A stretch of 64,000 nucleotides of DNA, taken from positions 1,034,001 to 1,098,000 of the forward strand of contig NZ_CP125098.1 in assembly GCF_030020805.1 (NCBI RefSeq), given 5' to 3'. The stretch comes from Paenibacillus sp. RC67. GTDB taxonomy: Bacteria > Bacillota > Bacilli > Paenibacillales > NBRC-103111. This document shows, one piece after another, positions 1 to 9,074 of this stretch (position 1 is its first letter; each line of letters opens with the position of its first letter). Below the pieces are notes generated by a model that was not told the DNA's origin, ran no database searches, and was given only the letters and a program-made list of their open reading frames with translations. The translations under genes and the position numbers were made by a program.

Positions 1-47
1 TTATAGATGCAATTGGAGTTGGGCTTACTTGATGGGTCAGCTAATCA

Positions 48-269
48 TCACAATCGTGCATAGTATTGATTTAAAGAATCTAATATTTCCTCACAGTATG
101 CTGTTTCTTCCTCAGTCTTCGCTTCGGAGTTATCATCCTTTTGTATTTGCTCAAACCGTTGAACGAGCGCATCGGTAACGAATTCCGCGCTTACGCCATA
201 ATGCTTAATAATTGCAAAGAGACCATCCAGGTTAGAGTGGTTATCGATAATTTCAGATAGATGACTCAT
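48..269 (-). CDS. small hypothetical acidic protein
   Basis: A 73-residue protein of unknown function. It starts MSHLSEIIDN and is rich in Asp and Glu, with an acidic stretch (DDNSEAKTEEE) in the second half. No signal peptide or membrane segment is visible, so it is probably cytosolic. I chose the ATG at 269 because a GAGGAGGT Shine-Dalgarno lies about 9 nt upstream. The reading frame could begin 8 codons earlier, but that start has no ribosome site. It is divergent from the SASP gene, and the shared 130-bp upstream region holds a perfect 10-bp inverted repeat. No function can be assigned. Confidence 0.6.
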   Translation of the reverse strand: MSHLSEIIDNHSNLDGLFAIIKHYGVSAEFVTDALVQRFEQIQKDDNSEAKTEEETAYCEEILDSLNQYYARL

Positions 270-338
270 GATTTTCCGGTACCTCCTCAACACATTGAAT
301 TCAGCTTCATTATTGTTGACGGTAAGTCAAGTTTTTAT

Positions 339-379
339 GTAAGTATAGTAGCCGTTGTTTAAGCTTATTCTATACTTAC
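339..379. promoter_or_regulatory. 10-bp perfect inverted repeat between divergent genes
   Basis: GTAAGTATAG at 339-348 and its exact reverse complement CTATACTTAC at 370-379 are separated by 21 bases. Each arm reads CTATACTTAC in the direction of the gene it precedes, so the pair could be two symmetric -10-like elements or a dyad operator. The role is inference. Confidence 0.4.
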
Positions 380-401
380 CAGAAGAGAAAGGAGTACTGC
401 C

Positions 402-689
402 ATGGCAAGAAGAAGGAGCAGCAGCAGGCTCTTGGTCCCGAATGCATCGCAAGGGATGGAGCATTTCAAAGGTGAAGTCATGAGTCAGCAAGGCTTTGCC
501 GTCAATATGAACAAGCCGGATGAAGTCAAATATGAGGTTGCGAAAACATTAGGTATTCCGTTGTCGCCTAACGATAATGGACGTTTAACGACAGAGCAGG
601 CAGGAAAGATTGGCGGACGAATAGGCGGCTCCATGGTTAAAGAGATGATAAGAATGGCACAGCAAAAGCTGCTGGAGGATCGTAGGTAG
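402..689 (+). CDS. alpha/beta-type small acid-soluble spore protein
   Basis: A 95-aa alpha/beta-type SASP. These proteins coat and protect forespore DNA and are degraded at germination by the protease GPR. The family core is clear: KYEVAKTLGI (with the E-V-A region where GPR cuts), a polar NGRLTTEQAG turn, then the glycine-rich segment KIGGRIGGSMVKEMI. The N-terminus is basic and longer than in the classic ~70-aa proteins (MARRRSSSR). AAAGGAG precedes the ATG at a good distance. It is monocistronic, with a terminator 30 bp downstream. Expression in the forespore is expected from the family, but I did not find a clean sigma-G promoter. Confidence 0.93.
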   Translation: MARRRSSSRLLVPNASQGMEHFKGEVMSQQGFAVNMNKPDEVKYEVAKTLGIPLSPNDNGRLTTEQAGKIGGRIGGSMVKEMIRMAQQKLLEDRR

Positions 690-721
690 TTTAACTTGCC
701 TTAACGTGAATGTACAATAAG

Positions 722-761
722 AAGAAGCCTTCATTTACCTTTGGGTATCGAAGGCTTCTTT
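722..761. terminator. bidirectional terminator hairpin
   Basis: 11-bp stem (722-732 with 750-760) with T-rich flank on the plus strand and A-rich flank on the other. It lies between the convergent SASP and polysaccharide deacetylase genes. Confidence 0.8.
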
Positions 762-781
762 ACCGTTCAGTGACTTCAAGT

Positions 782-1831
782 CTATAGCTGTTTGGATACT
801 TTGAGAAGCTCAGGCAGAGTAACTAATCGATATCCTTTCGATTGAAGAGATTCAATAATTACAGGTAGGGCGGCTACTGTACCTGTCAGGTTCTGACTAG
901 GTCCCCCACCAGAATGCTGTAAAATGATCGATCCAGCACCAGCGTGATTTAATATGTTGGCCGTAACCTCAGCTTGACTTAATTGCTTCCAGTCCCGTGA
1001 GTCTACGTTCCAATTAACGATTGTATAGTGTTGTTTGGAAGCCCACAGCAACTGACTTTCCGTTATTTCTCCGTAAGGAGGACGAATCAGTCTAGGTGTA
1101 TAGCCGATAGTGTTCTTTATTACTTTTTGGGTTTTAGAAATTTGAGACTGGAACTGTTCATCCGACAGCTTGGTTAGTAAGGCATGGTTATAGGTATGAT
1201 TTCCAACAACATGTCCTTCTCTATGCATTCGTTTTACTACAGATGGATGCGCCTCTGCAAGTCGACCTACAACGAAAAAGGTAGCTTTTATATTATATTT
1301 TTTTAAAATATCCAATACTTGAATCGTATACAGCGTATCGGGAGCATCGTCAAAGGTAAGCGCGATTTGTTTGGAGTTAGAAGACCCTTTTAACAAGAGC
1401 AGATCAGGATATTTTTTTATGAGCTGACTTAAGGTCAGCCGCTTAGCTGCTGTTGATTTGTTGGAAGCGGTTGAGGCAGGTGCACCCTCAGAATGTTTAG
1501 GTATCTTCTTGTTTGCTTTACGGACGGGTAGCTGCTCCTCAGTTAATGGCTGTTGAACGGAAGGCTGAACTGGAGAAGCAGGTTGAACCTCCGGTGTCGG
1601 AGAAGGCGGTTGAACGACAGTAGGCTGTAGTCCAACCGATGATTTAGGCGCTTGGACTGTATCGGGCATAGTTATCAAGAGCTTGTCTTGATGCTTCGGT
1701 TCAGTCTGCAGCAGTTCCGTTGTATGTACGGATGGGGTTGGAGCAGAGTGTTCCGACTGATGTACGCATCCAGATAAGCTCAAGGAAGCAATGGAAATGC
1801 ATAAGGCTATTTTGAAAACATTTGGTCTCAT
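782..1831 (-). CDS. polysaccharide deacetylase lipoprotein (NodB domain)
   Basis: A 349-aa exported carbohydrate esterase family 4 protein, probably removing N-acetyl groups from peptidoglycan or another surface polysaccharide. The N-terminus has a signal peptide ending in the lipobox LSGC, so it should be lipid-anchored. A Pro/Gln/Ser/Thr-rich linker of about 100 residues follows. The NodB domain occupies roughly residues 150-345: TFDDAPD (first metal Asp; usually TFDDGP), HTYNH (metal His pair), RPPYG, DSRDW and ILQHSGG. The start at 1831 (MRPNVF) follows AGGGGGA. It stands alone between the SASP terminator and the TauE-type permease. The exact substrate cannot be read from sequence. Confidence 0.88.
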   Translation of the reverse strand: MRPNVFKIALCISIASLSLSGCVHQSEHSAPTPSVHTTELLQTEPKHQDKLLITMPDTVQAPKSSVGLQPTVVQPPSPTPEVQPASPVQPSVQQPLTEEQLPVRKANKKIPKHSEGAPASTASNKSTAAKRLTLSQLIKKYPDLLLLKGSSNSKQIALTFDDAPDTLYTIQVLDILKKYNIKATFFVVGRLAEAHPSVVKRMHREGHVVGNHTYNHALLTKLSDEQFQSQISKTQKVIKNTIGYTPRLIRPPYGEITESQLLWASKQHYTIVNWNVDSRDWKQLSQAEVTANILNHAGAGSIILQHSGGGPSQNLTGTVAALPVIIESLQSKGYRLVTLPELLKVSKQL

Positions 1832-1912
1832 ACGTCGGTCTCCCCCTTGCACAAAGATGCCTTTAGTGTTGGCGAAAGAGGGAGGGATTATCCTAAAGCA
1901 AGAAATAACCAG

Positions 1913-2728
1913 CTATCCTGCAATACCTTCCCAAATCATTTTGATAGCAACGATGAAAAAGGTAATTCGAAGGATCCAGAGCAATTTTTTACTGCTTAAC
2001 TTGCTGGCAATTTTAGCCCCAAGCCAACCTCCTACGAGGGCAGTGGGAGCAAGTCCTAGAACCATCCAACCATCGATTTCCCCCAAGCTGAGGTGAGTAA
2101 AGGAGCCCATAATGGAAGATAGGAAAATAACAAACATGGAAGTAGCGGTCGCAATATGCGGAGGATACCGGAAAATGATAACCATGGCCGGCACAAACAG
2201 AGAACCCCCACCTATCCCGAATAGACCGGATATGAACCCAACAGCTAACCCAATGACAAGCGCTGGAATGATCCCGTAGCCATATTCGTGAATGTTTCCT
2301 TGAGCATCTGTAAATGATCGTTGGATTCTCCACTGAATATTCAATGGCTTCATATAATCTCTTAACACTAAGAGGGTAGCCATACAGAACATAAAGATAC
2401 CGAAGCTGAGCTGGAATGATTTTGCGTTAACGAATTGTGTTGTATATGATCCAAGCATGGCGCCAGGTCCGCAGGTGATGAAATACAGCCATCCGCTTTT
2501 GAAATCGACCCGCTTTTGTTTATAAAAGGTGAATGTGGAAGATAAGGCAGTGAAGATGAGAACAGCCAATGAAGTACCTACCGCCGTAGCGACGGAGATT
2601 TGTTGACCGACAAAAATAGGACCCAAGTAAACTAGAGCAGGGACGATAATAACGCCCCCGCCTAAGCCTACAAGACTCCCGAATGTCGCTGCAAGCAAAC
2701 CTACAGCTGTATAAAACAAGATAGCCAT
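1913..2728 (-). CDS. TauE/SafE-family (sulfite exporter-like) permease
   Basis: A 271-aa integral membrane protein of the TauE/SafE (DUF81) family, which transports small anions such as sulfite, sulfonates or organosulfur compounds. There are about eight hydrophobic helices. The two glycine-rich half-repeats of the family are visible: FGSLVGLGGGVIIVPAL near the N-terminus and FISGLFGIGGGSLFVPAM in the middle, indicating internal duplication. The start at 2728 follows GGGAGAAGG; an upstream in-frame ATG lacks a ribosome site. It is monocistronic and same-strand with glpX, 75 bp apart. The substrate is unknown. Confidence 0.88.
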   Translation of the reverse strand: MAILFYTAVGLLAATFGSLVGLGGGVIIVPALVYLGPIFVGQQISVATAVGTSLAVLIFTALSSTFTFYKQKRVDFKSGWLYFITCGPGAMLGSYTTQFVNAKSFQLSFGIFMFCMATLLVLRDYMKPLNIQWRIQRSFTDAQGNIHEYGYGIIPALVIGLAVGFISGLFGIGGGSLFVPAMVIIFRYPPHIATATSMFVIFLSSIMGSFTHLSLGEIDGWMVLGLAPTALVGGWLGAKIASKLSSKKLLWILRITFFIVAIKMIWEGIAG

Positions 2729-2802
2729 TTTAAACCTTCTCCCGTCATATGTTGTGTATGAGTATTGTAACATACGAGAGAAGTAGAGCAGTATATGGCT
2801 TA

Positions 2803-3774
2803 TTATAACGAAGTAATAATTTGAGGTTTATTAGGTAAATAATGAATGGAGCGAATAAATCGTACGGTTTTGGTCTTGGCCCGCATCACGATGGAATGAG
2901 TCTCCGCACGCTGATTAGCCAAATACTGAACGCCACCTAAAAACTCTCCTGGTGTAATACCTGTTGCGGCAAAAATAACATCCTCAGTACCGACCATATC
3001 CTCCATGCTTAAAAGCTTCAAAGGATCGTCCATACCCATTTTCAAGCAGCGCTCGTATTCTTCATCATTGGAAGGCATAAGACGTCCTTGCAGCTCACCG
3101 CCAAGGCAGGATAACGCAGCCGCTGCGAGAACTCCTTCAGGAGCGCCGCCAGAGCCGACGTAGAGATCTATGCCTGATTCAGCCAGAGCAGGAGCCATTG
3201 CACCGGCAACATCGCCGTCACTCAACAATTTGATACGTACACCCACACGACGCAGTGTTTGAATCATATCTTGATGGCGCTCGCGATCCAAAATCATAAC
3301 GGTTAAATTGCTTAGTGGCTTATCCAGGTAATGGGCAGCCTTCTCCAGAGTAACTTCAAGAGGGTCAGTCAGATGCAGCTTGCCTGCCAAGGCAGGGCCT
3401 ACGGCCAATTTTTCCATATACATATCGGGGGCATGAAGAAGGCAGCCTTTGTTGGCGATAGCAATGACGGCAAGGGCATTATTTAGTCCCTTAGCAACAA
3501 GCTCGGTGCCCTCCAACGGATCCACGGCAACGTCTACTTCAGGACCTTGTCCATTTCCAACCTGCTCGCCGATATATAGCATAGGAGCCTCATCCATTTC
3601 TCCTTCTCCGATAACTACAGTCCCTTGGACGGAGACGGAGTCGAACATGGTCCTCATGGCAGAGGTCGCTGCTCCATCCGCTTGAATCTTGTCTCCCCGG
3701 CCCATCCACTGCGCTGCCGACAACGCGGCAAGTTCAGTAACGCGAACAATTTCCAGTGCTAGTTCTCTTTCCAT
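2803..3774 (-). CDS. glpX: class II fructose-1,6-bisphosphatase
   Basis: A 323-aa GlpX-type phosphatase converting fructose-1,6-bisphosphate to fructose-6-phosphate in gluconeogenesis (cytosol). Diagnostic segments: VVIGEGEMDEAPML, DVAVDPLEGTELVAKG (lithium-sensitive phosphatase-type DPxxGT metal site), the glycine-rich GSGGAPEGVLAAAAL and FAATGITPGEFL. Length matches the family. The start at 3774 (MERELALE) follows GGGGGC; 14 upstream in-frame codons are not part of the family. The neighbouring divergent ccpN and yqfL genes also govern the glycolysis/gluconeogenesis switch, so the block is functionally coherent. Confidence 0.95.
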   Translation of the reverse strand: MERELALEIVRVTELAALSAAQWMGRGDKIQADGAATSAMRTMFDSVSVQGTVVIGEGEMDEAPMLYIGEQVGNGQGPEVDVAVDPLEGTELVAKGLNNALAVIAIANKGCLLHAPDMYMEKLAVGPALAGKLHLTDPLEVTLEKAAHYLDKPLSNLTVMILDRERHQDMIQTLRRVGVRIKLLSDGDVAGAMAPALAESGIDLYVGSGGAPEGVLAAAALSCLGGELQGRLMPSNDEEYERCLKMGMDDPLKLLSMEDMVGTEDVIFAATGITPGEFLGGVQYLANQRAETHSIVMRAKTKTVRFIRSIHYLPNKPQIITSL

Positions 3775-4014
3775 AGTACATAGCCCCCATATCCGATTTT
3801 TTCTGTGTGGTATCATTTATTATTAAATAAGATACAATGTTTAATAAATATAGTATAATAATTAGTGATAAAACGTGCAATATATTTTATTTTTAGTCTA
3901 TTAATCATCTCTTTTGAGCCTATTATGAGATACGGATGCATTCTTTATATAAGTTTGATTCATTATTTGGTACAATGCATGTAATATAACATGCTCGAAA
4001 TAAGACAGGAGGTT

Positions 4015-4668
4015 ATGATCATCGAACTGACAGCTCGGCAATTACAAATAGTAGAATTGGTCAAACAGCATTCGCCGATTACAGGGGAACAGATAGCGGA
4101 AATGCTCGGATTAAGCCGCCCGACACTTCGTTCTGATCTTGCTTTGCTTGTCATGCTCGGTTATGTCGATGCCAAGCCTAAAGTGGGCTACTCGCCGGGT
4201 TCCGCCATGTCCTCAGGAAGTCAGGCTTCCCGGAGGCTGCAGTCGCTTAAAGTAAAAGATGTACAGTCCATGCCGGTCATTGTAAGAGAGAATGCTTCTG
4301 TTCATGATGCAGTCGTGTCGCTTTTTATGGAAAATGTGGGGAGCTTGATTGTTGTTGACGAGGAAAGCTGTTTATCCGGTGTCATATCCCGAAAAGACTT
4401 GTTAAAGTTTACACTAGGCAATACAGCGGCTGCATCCATGCCCGTTAGTATGGTAATGACTAGGGAGGCGAACGTAGTTCATGTAAATCCTGATGATACG
4501 GTTATCGATGCTGCACGGAAAATGATTCTCCATCAGGTGGACAGTCTTCCCGTAGTCACTCGTTCCAAACAGGATACTTCACAAGGTCGCTCTCGATGGG
4601 ACGTAGTAGGTCGGATCACCAAGACGATCATGACCCAAATTCTGTTGGAGCTTGCAACCGAGCCTTAA
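4015..4668 (+). CDS. ccpN: CcpN-like HTH/CBS transcriptional repressor
   Basis: A 217-aa regulator with an N-terminal HTH (ITGEQIAEMLGLSRPTLRSDLALL, residues ~20-45) and two CBS domains (about 80-135 and 140-210) that probably sense nucleotides. In Bacillus, CcpN represses gluconeogenic genes (gapB, pckA) during growth on sugars. The gene order ccpN then yqfL is the same as in Bacillus subtilis, supporting the call. Start: AGGAGG at 4007-4012 leaves only 2 nt before the ATG at 4015, unusually short. The alternative ATG at 3991 has no ribosome site. Homology (IELTARQ) fits 4015. Confidence 0.9.
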   Translation: MIIELTARQLQIVELVKQHSPITGEQIAEMLGLSRPTLRSDLALLVMLGYVDAKPKVGYSPGSAMSSGSQASRRLQSLKVKDVQSMPVIVRENASVHDAVVSLFMENVGSLIVVDEESCLSGVISRKDLLKFTLGNTAAASMPVSMVMTREANVVHVNPDDTVIDAARKMILHQVDSLPVVTRSKQDTSQGRSRWDVVGRITKTIMTQILLELATEP

Positions 4669-4720
4669 TATACAGAAGGAATATGGATGAAAATGCTTGT
4701 AAACAAAGGAGAAGAACCGG

Positions 4721-5530
4721 ATGATGAAAGACGACCAACATTATGAAATCACAATTTGTTCTGATTCGGTAGGGGAGACCGCTGAAGCCGTCGTTAAGGC
4801 GACCATGCGCCAATTTGATGCGCAGCAGGTCAAGACGAAACGGATCGGGCATATTAAGCACGAGGATGAAATCCGCGCGATCATGGAGGAAGCTGCCCAA
4901 CGCGGCGGTTTTGTCGCTTATACTCTCGTACAACCGGAGCTTCGTGAAATGATGAGGGAAGAAGCAGTCCGTTTGGGAGTCCGTGCGGTTGACATTATGG
5001 GCCCTATGATGCAGGCTTTTATCGATACGTTCAACGATTCCCCAAAGCGCAAGCCAGGTCTGCTTCATGAGCTGGACGACGATTATTTTAAACGGGTCGA
5101 AGCCATAGAATTTGCCGTAAAGTGCGATGATGGAAGAGACACAAGCTCTTTATTGAAGGCGGATATCGTGCTGATCGGTGTTTCACGAACGTCGAAGACG
5201 CCACTGAGCATCTTTTTGGCGCATAAAGGGATCAAGGTGTCTAACCTACCGCTGGTACCAGAAGTGAAGCCTCCCAAGGAGCTATTCCTATTGCCGGGCA
5301 ATCGAATCATTGGTCTTATTATGGATGCGGACAAGCTGCTGAAAATACGAACGGAACGATTGAAAGCAGTCGGTTTGCCGTTCGGAGCAAAATATGCGGT
5401 GATGGAACGGATCAAGGAGGAGCTGGATTACGCACAAAAGCTTATGAAACAGGTAGGCTGCCCAATCATTAATGTGACCGATAAGGCAATCGAGGAGACA
5501 GCAGGAATTATTATGGGTTATAAACAATAA
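4721..5530 (+). CDS. yqfL: pyruvate,phosphate dikinase / PEP synthase regulatory protein (DUF299)
   Basis: A 269-aa bifunctional kinase/pyrophosphorylase that in characterised homologues inactivates its dikinase partner by ADP-dependent phosphorylation of a threonine and reactivates it by Pi-dependent dephosphorylation. Family marks: DSVGETAEAVV at the N-terminus, the P-loop-like GVSRTSKTPLSIFLA (residues ~152-166), SNLPLVPE, and the C-terminal INVTDKAIEETAG. GGAGAAG precedes the ATG. It lies 52 bp after ccpN and is probably cotranscribed, linking control of gluconeogenic transcription and PEP-forming enzymes. The partner dikinase is not in this window. Confidence 0.92.
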   Translation: MMKDDQHYEITICSDSVGETAEAVVKATMRQFDAQQVKTKRIGHIKHEDEIRAIMEEAAQRGGFVAYTLVQPELREMMREEAVRLGVRAVDIMGPMMQAFIDTFNDSPKRKPGLLHELDDDYFKRVEAIEFAVKCDDGRDTSSLLKADIVLIGVSRTSKTPLSIFLAHKGIKVSNLPLVPEVKPPKELFLLPGNRIIGLIMDADKLLKIRTERLKAVGLPFGAKYAVMERIKEELDYAQKLMKQVGCPIINVTDKAIEETAGIIMGYKQ

Positions 5531-5761
5531 AGGATCGGTGGCCGATCTTGGAATGTAAGCATGCGATGTACGCTTTGCGGGCGTAGGTTTCATGCTTTTT
5601 GTGCATTCTGTCGGTTGATCATACGTTTAAGGCCTAATGGGCTGGAGGGCTTATGATATGTTACAATAAAAGAAAGGGCTTCCAATGAACGAATTCTATA
5701 GAACAAAATGCAGATGAGCAGAGTGTGCTGGGTGCATCTCTAGGAAGAGGAGCGTGCAAGG

Positions 5762-7072
5762 ATGGATGCTTGGAGAAGCTGGTTAAAGGAATCGTATGGG
5801 AAAACGCTGAAACGGCTCCATGCGTGGAATGCATGGCTGATTGTCTTGCTTGCCATCACAGGTGTCGTGCTGTATGTTCCTTCGATTCGAGGAGATTTAG
5901 GAGCTTTTCGGGTGTTTTTAAAGCAGGCGCATAGTGTATTAGGGATTGCATCCATTCTGGTTATCGCTTCCTATATCCGATATATCCCGAAGCATTGGAA
6001 GCAAATCCGGCAGAAAGTGAACCAGCGCTGGAATTTGGTTATTGTTCTTCTTTTGCTTACAGGCTGGAGTGTGTCCGGGATTATATTGTGGCAGTTCCGC
6101 AGCTTCTCTCCAGTATGGAGCAATGCTGCCCTTGTGCTGCATGATCTTTTCACATGGGTTGGTATCCCCTATGCAGTGTATCACTCTGTTTCAAGGAGCA
6201 GATGGTTAAAAGTAATGAGGCGTAAGGAGGAGCGCGAAGCTTCTGTTCTGCGCGGCAGAGACATGGCTGCTACTATTGGGGTTGGAATGCAGGATGAGGA
6301 TGAGAGCTCACCCCAAACGCAGATACAATATTGGAAGAAAGCACCGATTTCACGTGCTGCATTTATTAGATGGGTTGTAGGTCTGGCTATTGTGTTTGGA
6401 GTCGGTCCGGCTTTTTATCGGTGGATTAAGTCGGCAACGGATACAGGCGGAGCCGAATTGGAGAAGTTGGTAGGGGAGGATGCGAATCGGATGGTCCCTG
6501 CACCTGAAGCGCTCCCTGAGTCCAATCCTCCTGCCGGTGGAGGCGGTCAAGGGCAATTTAGAGTATATACCGTCACAGATATCCCAGCCTTCGCGAGTGA
6601 TAATTGGAAGTTTACTATTGGAGGCTTGGTGGAGAAGCCCCTTTCGTGGAGCTGGGAGGAGTTTCTGAAGCTAAAGCGTCAAGTGCAGGTCAGTGATTTT
6701 CACTGTGTTACTGGCTGGTCTGTCTACAAGGTAACCTGGGAGGGGATTCCTTTGTCTGAGCTTCTAGCTATGGCGAATGTGAAGAGCACAGGACGCTTCG
6801 TTAAAATGTATTCGGGAGATAAAGTATACACGGATTGTTTATCGTTGGAGCAGGCCCATATGGAGGATGTAATGGTAGCCGTTCTTATGGATGGAAAGCC
6901 GATTCCCCAAAAGCTGGGAGGTCCTGTCCGATTGGTCGTTCCCAAAATGTATGCCTATAAATCGGTCAAATGGCTGCAGGCGATTGAACTGATTGATAAA
7001 GAGCATATTGGCTACTGGGAGGTTCGTGGTTACGATAATGACGCATGGGTTAGCAAAAACAGATTGTCTTAA
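5762..7072 (+). CDS. cytochrome b-type membrane domain fused to a sulfite-oxidase-fold molybdoprotein
   Basis: A 436-aa fusion. Residues ~1-150 form a four-helix cytochrome b561-like domain with His20, His57, His127 and His141 placed as haem ligands. After a cytosolic linker, a further helix (ISRAAFIRWVVGLAI...) leads to an external domain of the sulfite oxidase/MsrP (YedY) molybdopterin fold at ~250-436, with Moco-binding Cys in FHCVTGWS (about residue 315) and GGPVRLVVPKMYAYKSVKW. The helix start resembles a degraded Tat motif (SRAAF rather than SRRxF). MOSC, mobA, moaA and moeA follow, supporting Moco dependence. The haem domain may pass electrons to or from the quinone pool; the substrate is unknown. 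GAGGAG precedes the ATG. Confidence 0.85.
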   Translation: MDAWRSWLKESYGKTLKRLHAWNAWLIVLLAITGVVLYVPSIRGDLGAFRVFLKQAHSVLGIASILVIASYIRYIPKHWKQIRQKVNQRWNLVIVLLLLTGWSVSGIILWQFRSFSPVWSNAALVLHDLFTWVGIPYAVYHSVSRSRWLKVMRRKEEREASVLRGRDMAATIGVGMQDEDESSPQTQIQYWKKAPISRAAFIRWVVGLAIVFGVGPAFYRWIKSATDTGGAELEKLVGEDANRMVPAPEALPESNPPAGGGGQGQFRVYTVTDIPAFASDNWKFTIGGLVEKPLSWSWEEFLKLKRQVQVSDFHCVTGWSVYKVTWEGIPLSELLAMANVKSTGRFVKMYSGDKVYTDCLSLEQAHMEDVMVAVLMDGKPIPQKLGGPVRLVVPKMYAYKSVKWLQAIELIDKEHIGYWEVRGYDNDAWVSKNRLS

Positions 7073-8220
7073 CCGTCTGAGCTTTTCTCTGGAGATACAG
7101 CATTTGTTGGCAACCGGCTGCCCGGTTCTTTGTGCTTGCTCCATTTATTTCGAAGGAGTGCAATCAATAGAAGTAAAGCTGGTATGACAAACTGAATGGT
7201 AATATAAAAAAATACAAGTGAGGTCGCGAGCATGTGGTTCAATACTTCCCGGCTGGACGCGACCCATTTGCTGTAAACAACAGACATATAGCCGATAGTA
7301 AAAACGAGCGGACGATAGCTTGGCAGTTGAAGCCATTGCCCAACCATTAAAACCAGCACATAGTAAACAACCGAAATTTTGATAAACATGCCGAGTACCC
7401 AAACAGCCATGGCCATGGCTTCCAAATGCTCCAGAAAGTCAGCCAGACTAATGTAACGCGCTGCGAGCATGACCGGATAGCTATAGCTGCTCACGATGTC
7501 CCCGAGCAGCAGCAGACTAATGATTCCACAAAGCACCATGGATACCATAACGGCAATGACCGAAATCATTCCCCACTTCAAGCCCTTTTCGCGGTCTGCC
7601 AAAAAAGGCAGCAGAATTGTAATATCGATAAACTCGGTGAACCAGGTTTGGGTTGGAATCGCCGCGATGAGGGAGGGGGTTATCCCTCGCTCAAAAATAG
7701 GGAGCATATTGTCAGGGTCCAGGTCAGGAATTGCTAAAGAAAAGATAAGCAATAAAAGAATAACCACTATAGGGACAAAGACTTGAGCAACACGCCCCAG
7801 TACTTCCAGGCCGCTGCGAACAGCAAAAGCGCACACGAGTACCATGCTGCCCATGACGACAATGATTGGAGTCTCATGTAGAAAGGCGTCCATTATAAAT
7901 TCGCCGTATTCTCTTATCATGATCCCTACATTGATAAGGTAAGAGATGATGTAGATGAGGCCTAACAGTTTTCCTAGTTTGTACCCAAGTATGTGGGTGC
8001 TGTATTCGATCATGCTTTGTCCCGGATATAGCTTACTTAGCATAATCAGGATATAAACGACTAAGAAACCGGTGAGTGCAGCCCAGATGGGAGCGATCCA
8101 TAGATCTTTATCCGCGAACTTAGCTGTTATAGAGGGAACAGAGAGAATCGATGTAGATATGATGGTCGGGTACATTAGCACCGCCATCTGGAATGAGGAG
8201 ATTCTCCCCTTTTCAATCAT
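7069..8220 (-). CDS. spore germination permease (GerAB/GerKB family)
   Basis: A 383-aa endospore germination permease of the GerAB (APC superfamily) type, the inner-membrane B subunit of germinant receptors. About ten hydrophobic helices are visible, beginning ISSFQMAVLMYPTIISTSIL. The C-terminal end is short and basic (LRNKWSKHKEPGSR). GGAGGG precedes the ATG. No GerAA or GerAC partner adjoins it, so it is an orphan B subunit here. It overlaps the convergent molybdoprotein gene by 4 bases at the stop codons and is unrelated to the Moco genes around it. Confidence 0.88.
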   Translation of the reverse strand: MIEKGRISSFQMAVLMYPTIISTSILSVPSITAKFADKDLWIAPIWAALTGFLVVYILIMLSKLYPGQSMIEYSTHILGYKLGKLLGLIYIISYLINVGIMIREYGEFIMDAFLHETPIIVVMGSMVLVCAFAVRSGLEVLGRVAQVFVPIVVILLLLIFSLAIPDLDPDNMLPIFERGITPSLIAAIPTQTWFTEFIDITILLPFLADREKGLKWGMISVIAVMVSMVLCGIISLLLLGDIVSSYSYPVMLAARYISLADFLEHLEAMAMAVWVLGMFIKISVVYYVLVLMVGQWLQLPSYRPLVFTIGYMSVVYSKWVASSREVLNHMLATSLVFFYITIQFVIPALLLLIALLRNKWSKHKEPGSRLPTNAVSPEKSSDG

Positions 8221-8393
8221 GCTGCAAGTCCCTCCATAATTCGTTCTACTGTTTATTTTATCCTTTCCATAAAGGCATTAAACGGTAAATCCTAATGATT
8301 CCTATGGCGATGAGAAGCATTTTCTTTTATAGTAGTAAGAAATTGTGGTTTGCGGGACTTGGAGGTCCTGCTTACTAAGAGGAGATTGACGGA

Positions 8394-9038
8394 ATGCAGC
8401 TGTTGTCGTTAAATGTAGGGAAACCTGTTGTCATCGATTATAAGGGCAAGCCGCTGGAAACCGGTATATACAAGAAGCCCGTAGAAGGAGCTGTATTCCT
8501 CTCATCCATTCAGCTTGAGGGCGATGGGCAAGCAGATCTGATAAATCATGGGGGAAAAGATAAAGCCGTTTGCGTTTATTGCGCGGAGCATTTCAGTTTT
8601 TGGCAAAAGCAGCTTGGAATGGAGATGACCCATGGAGCTTTCGGCGAGAACTTTACCGTTACCGGAATGACGGAAACCGAGGTTCATATCGGTGATATAT
8701 TCGAGGTGGGCGATGCCGTCGTACAGATTTCTCAGCCAAGGCAGCCTTGCTTCAAGCTTGGAAAAAAGTACGATATACCGGAGCTTCCGATTATGTTTCA
8801 GAACACAGGCTTAACCGGCTATTACTTTCGAGTGCTGAAAGCAGGTAAGGTATCAGCCGGTCAGCAGCTGCGGATCGTGGAACGTCATACGGCGTCTAAT
8901 ACGATATCGGAGGCTAACCGATTAAAATATCATGATAAAAGCGATTGGAGCGGGATTCGCTCATTGCTTGAGGTCGAAGCGCTATCGGAAAGCTGGAGGG
9001 CTTCATTTCAAAAGCGTCTGGACTCAGCGGAAGGCTAG
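8394..9038 (+). CDS. MOSC domain protein (YiiM/YflK-like)
   Basis: A 214-aa MOSC-domain protein. MOSC domains carry sulfur via a conserved Cys and are linked to molybdenum cofactor enzymes. Visible: QADLINHGGKDKAVCVYC, GAFGENFTVTGM, IGDIFEVGDAVVQISQPRQPCFKLG (PRQPC holds the conserved Cys), then a short C-terminal helical segment as in YiiM. The ATG follows AGAGGAG. It is 36 bp ahead of mobA and likely in the same transcription unit as the Moco biosynthesis genes. YiiM-type proteins can reduce N-hydroxylated compounds; that role here is inference. Confidence 0.9.
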   Translation: MQLLSLNVGKPVVIDYKGKPLETGIYKKPVEGAVFLSSIQLEGDGQADLINHGGKDKAVCVYCAEHFSFWQKQLGMEMTHGAFGENFTVTGMTETEVHIGDIFEVGDAVVQISQPRQPCFKLGKKYDIPELPIMFQNTGLTGYYFRVLKAGKVSAGQQLRIVERHTASNTISEANRLKYHDKSDWSGIRSLLEVEALSESWRASFQKRLDSAEG

Positions 9039-9074
9039 CAGCTAATCCAATATTTTGGATGGAGGAATGAGCAT

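Noticed and set aside
1791..2096. 101-codon plus-strand frame over the deacetylase/TauE junction
   Set aside because: Antisense shadow of two well-supported genes with no ribosome site.
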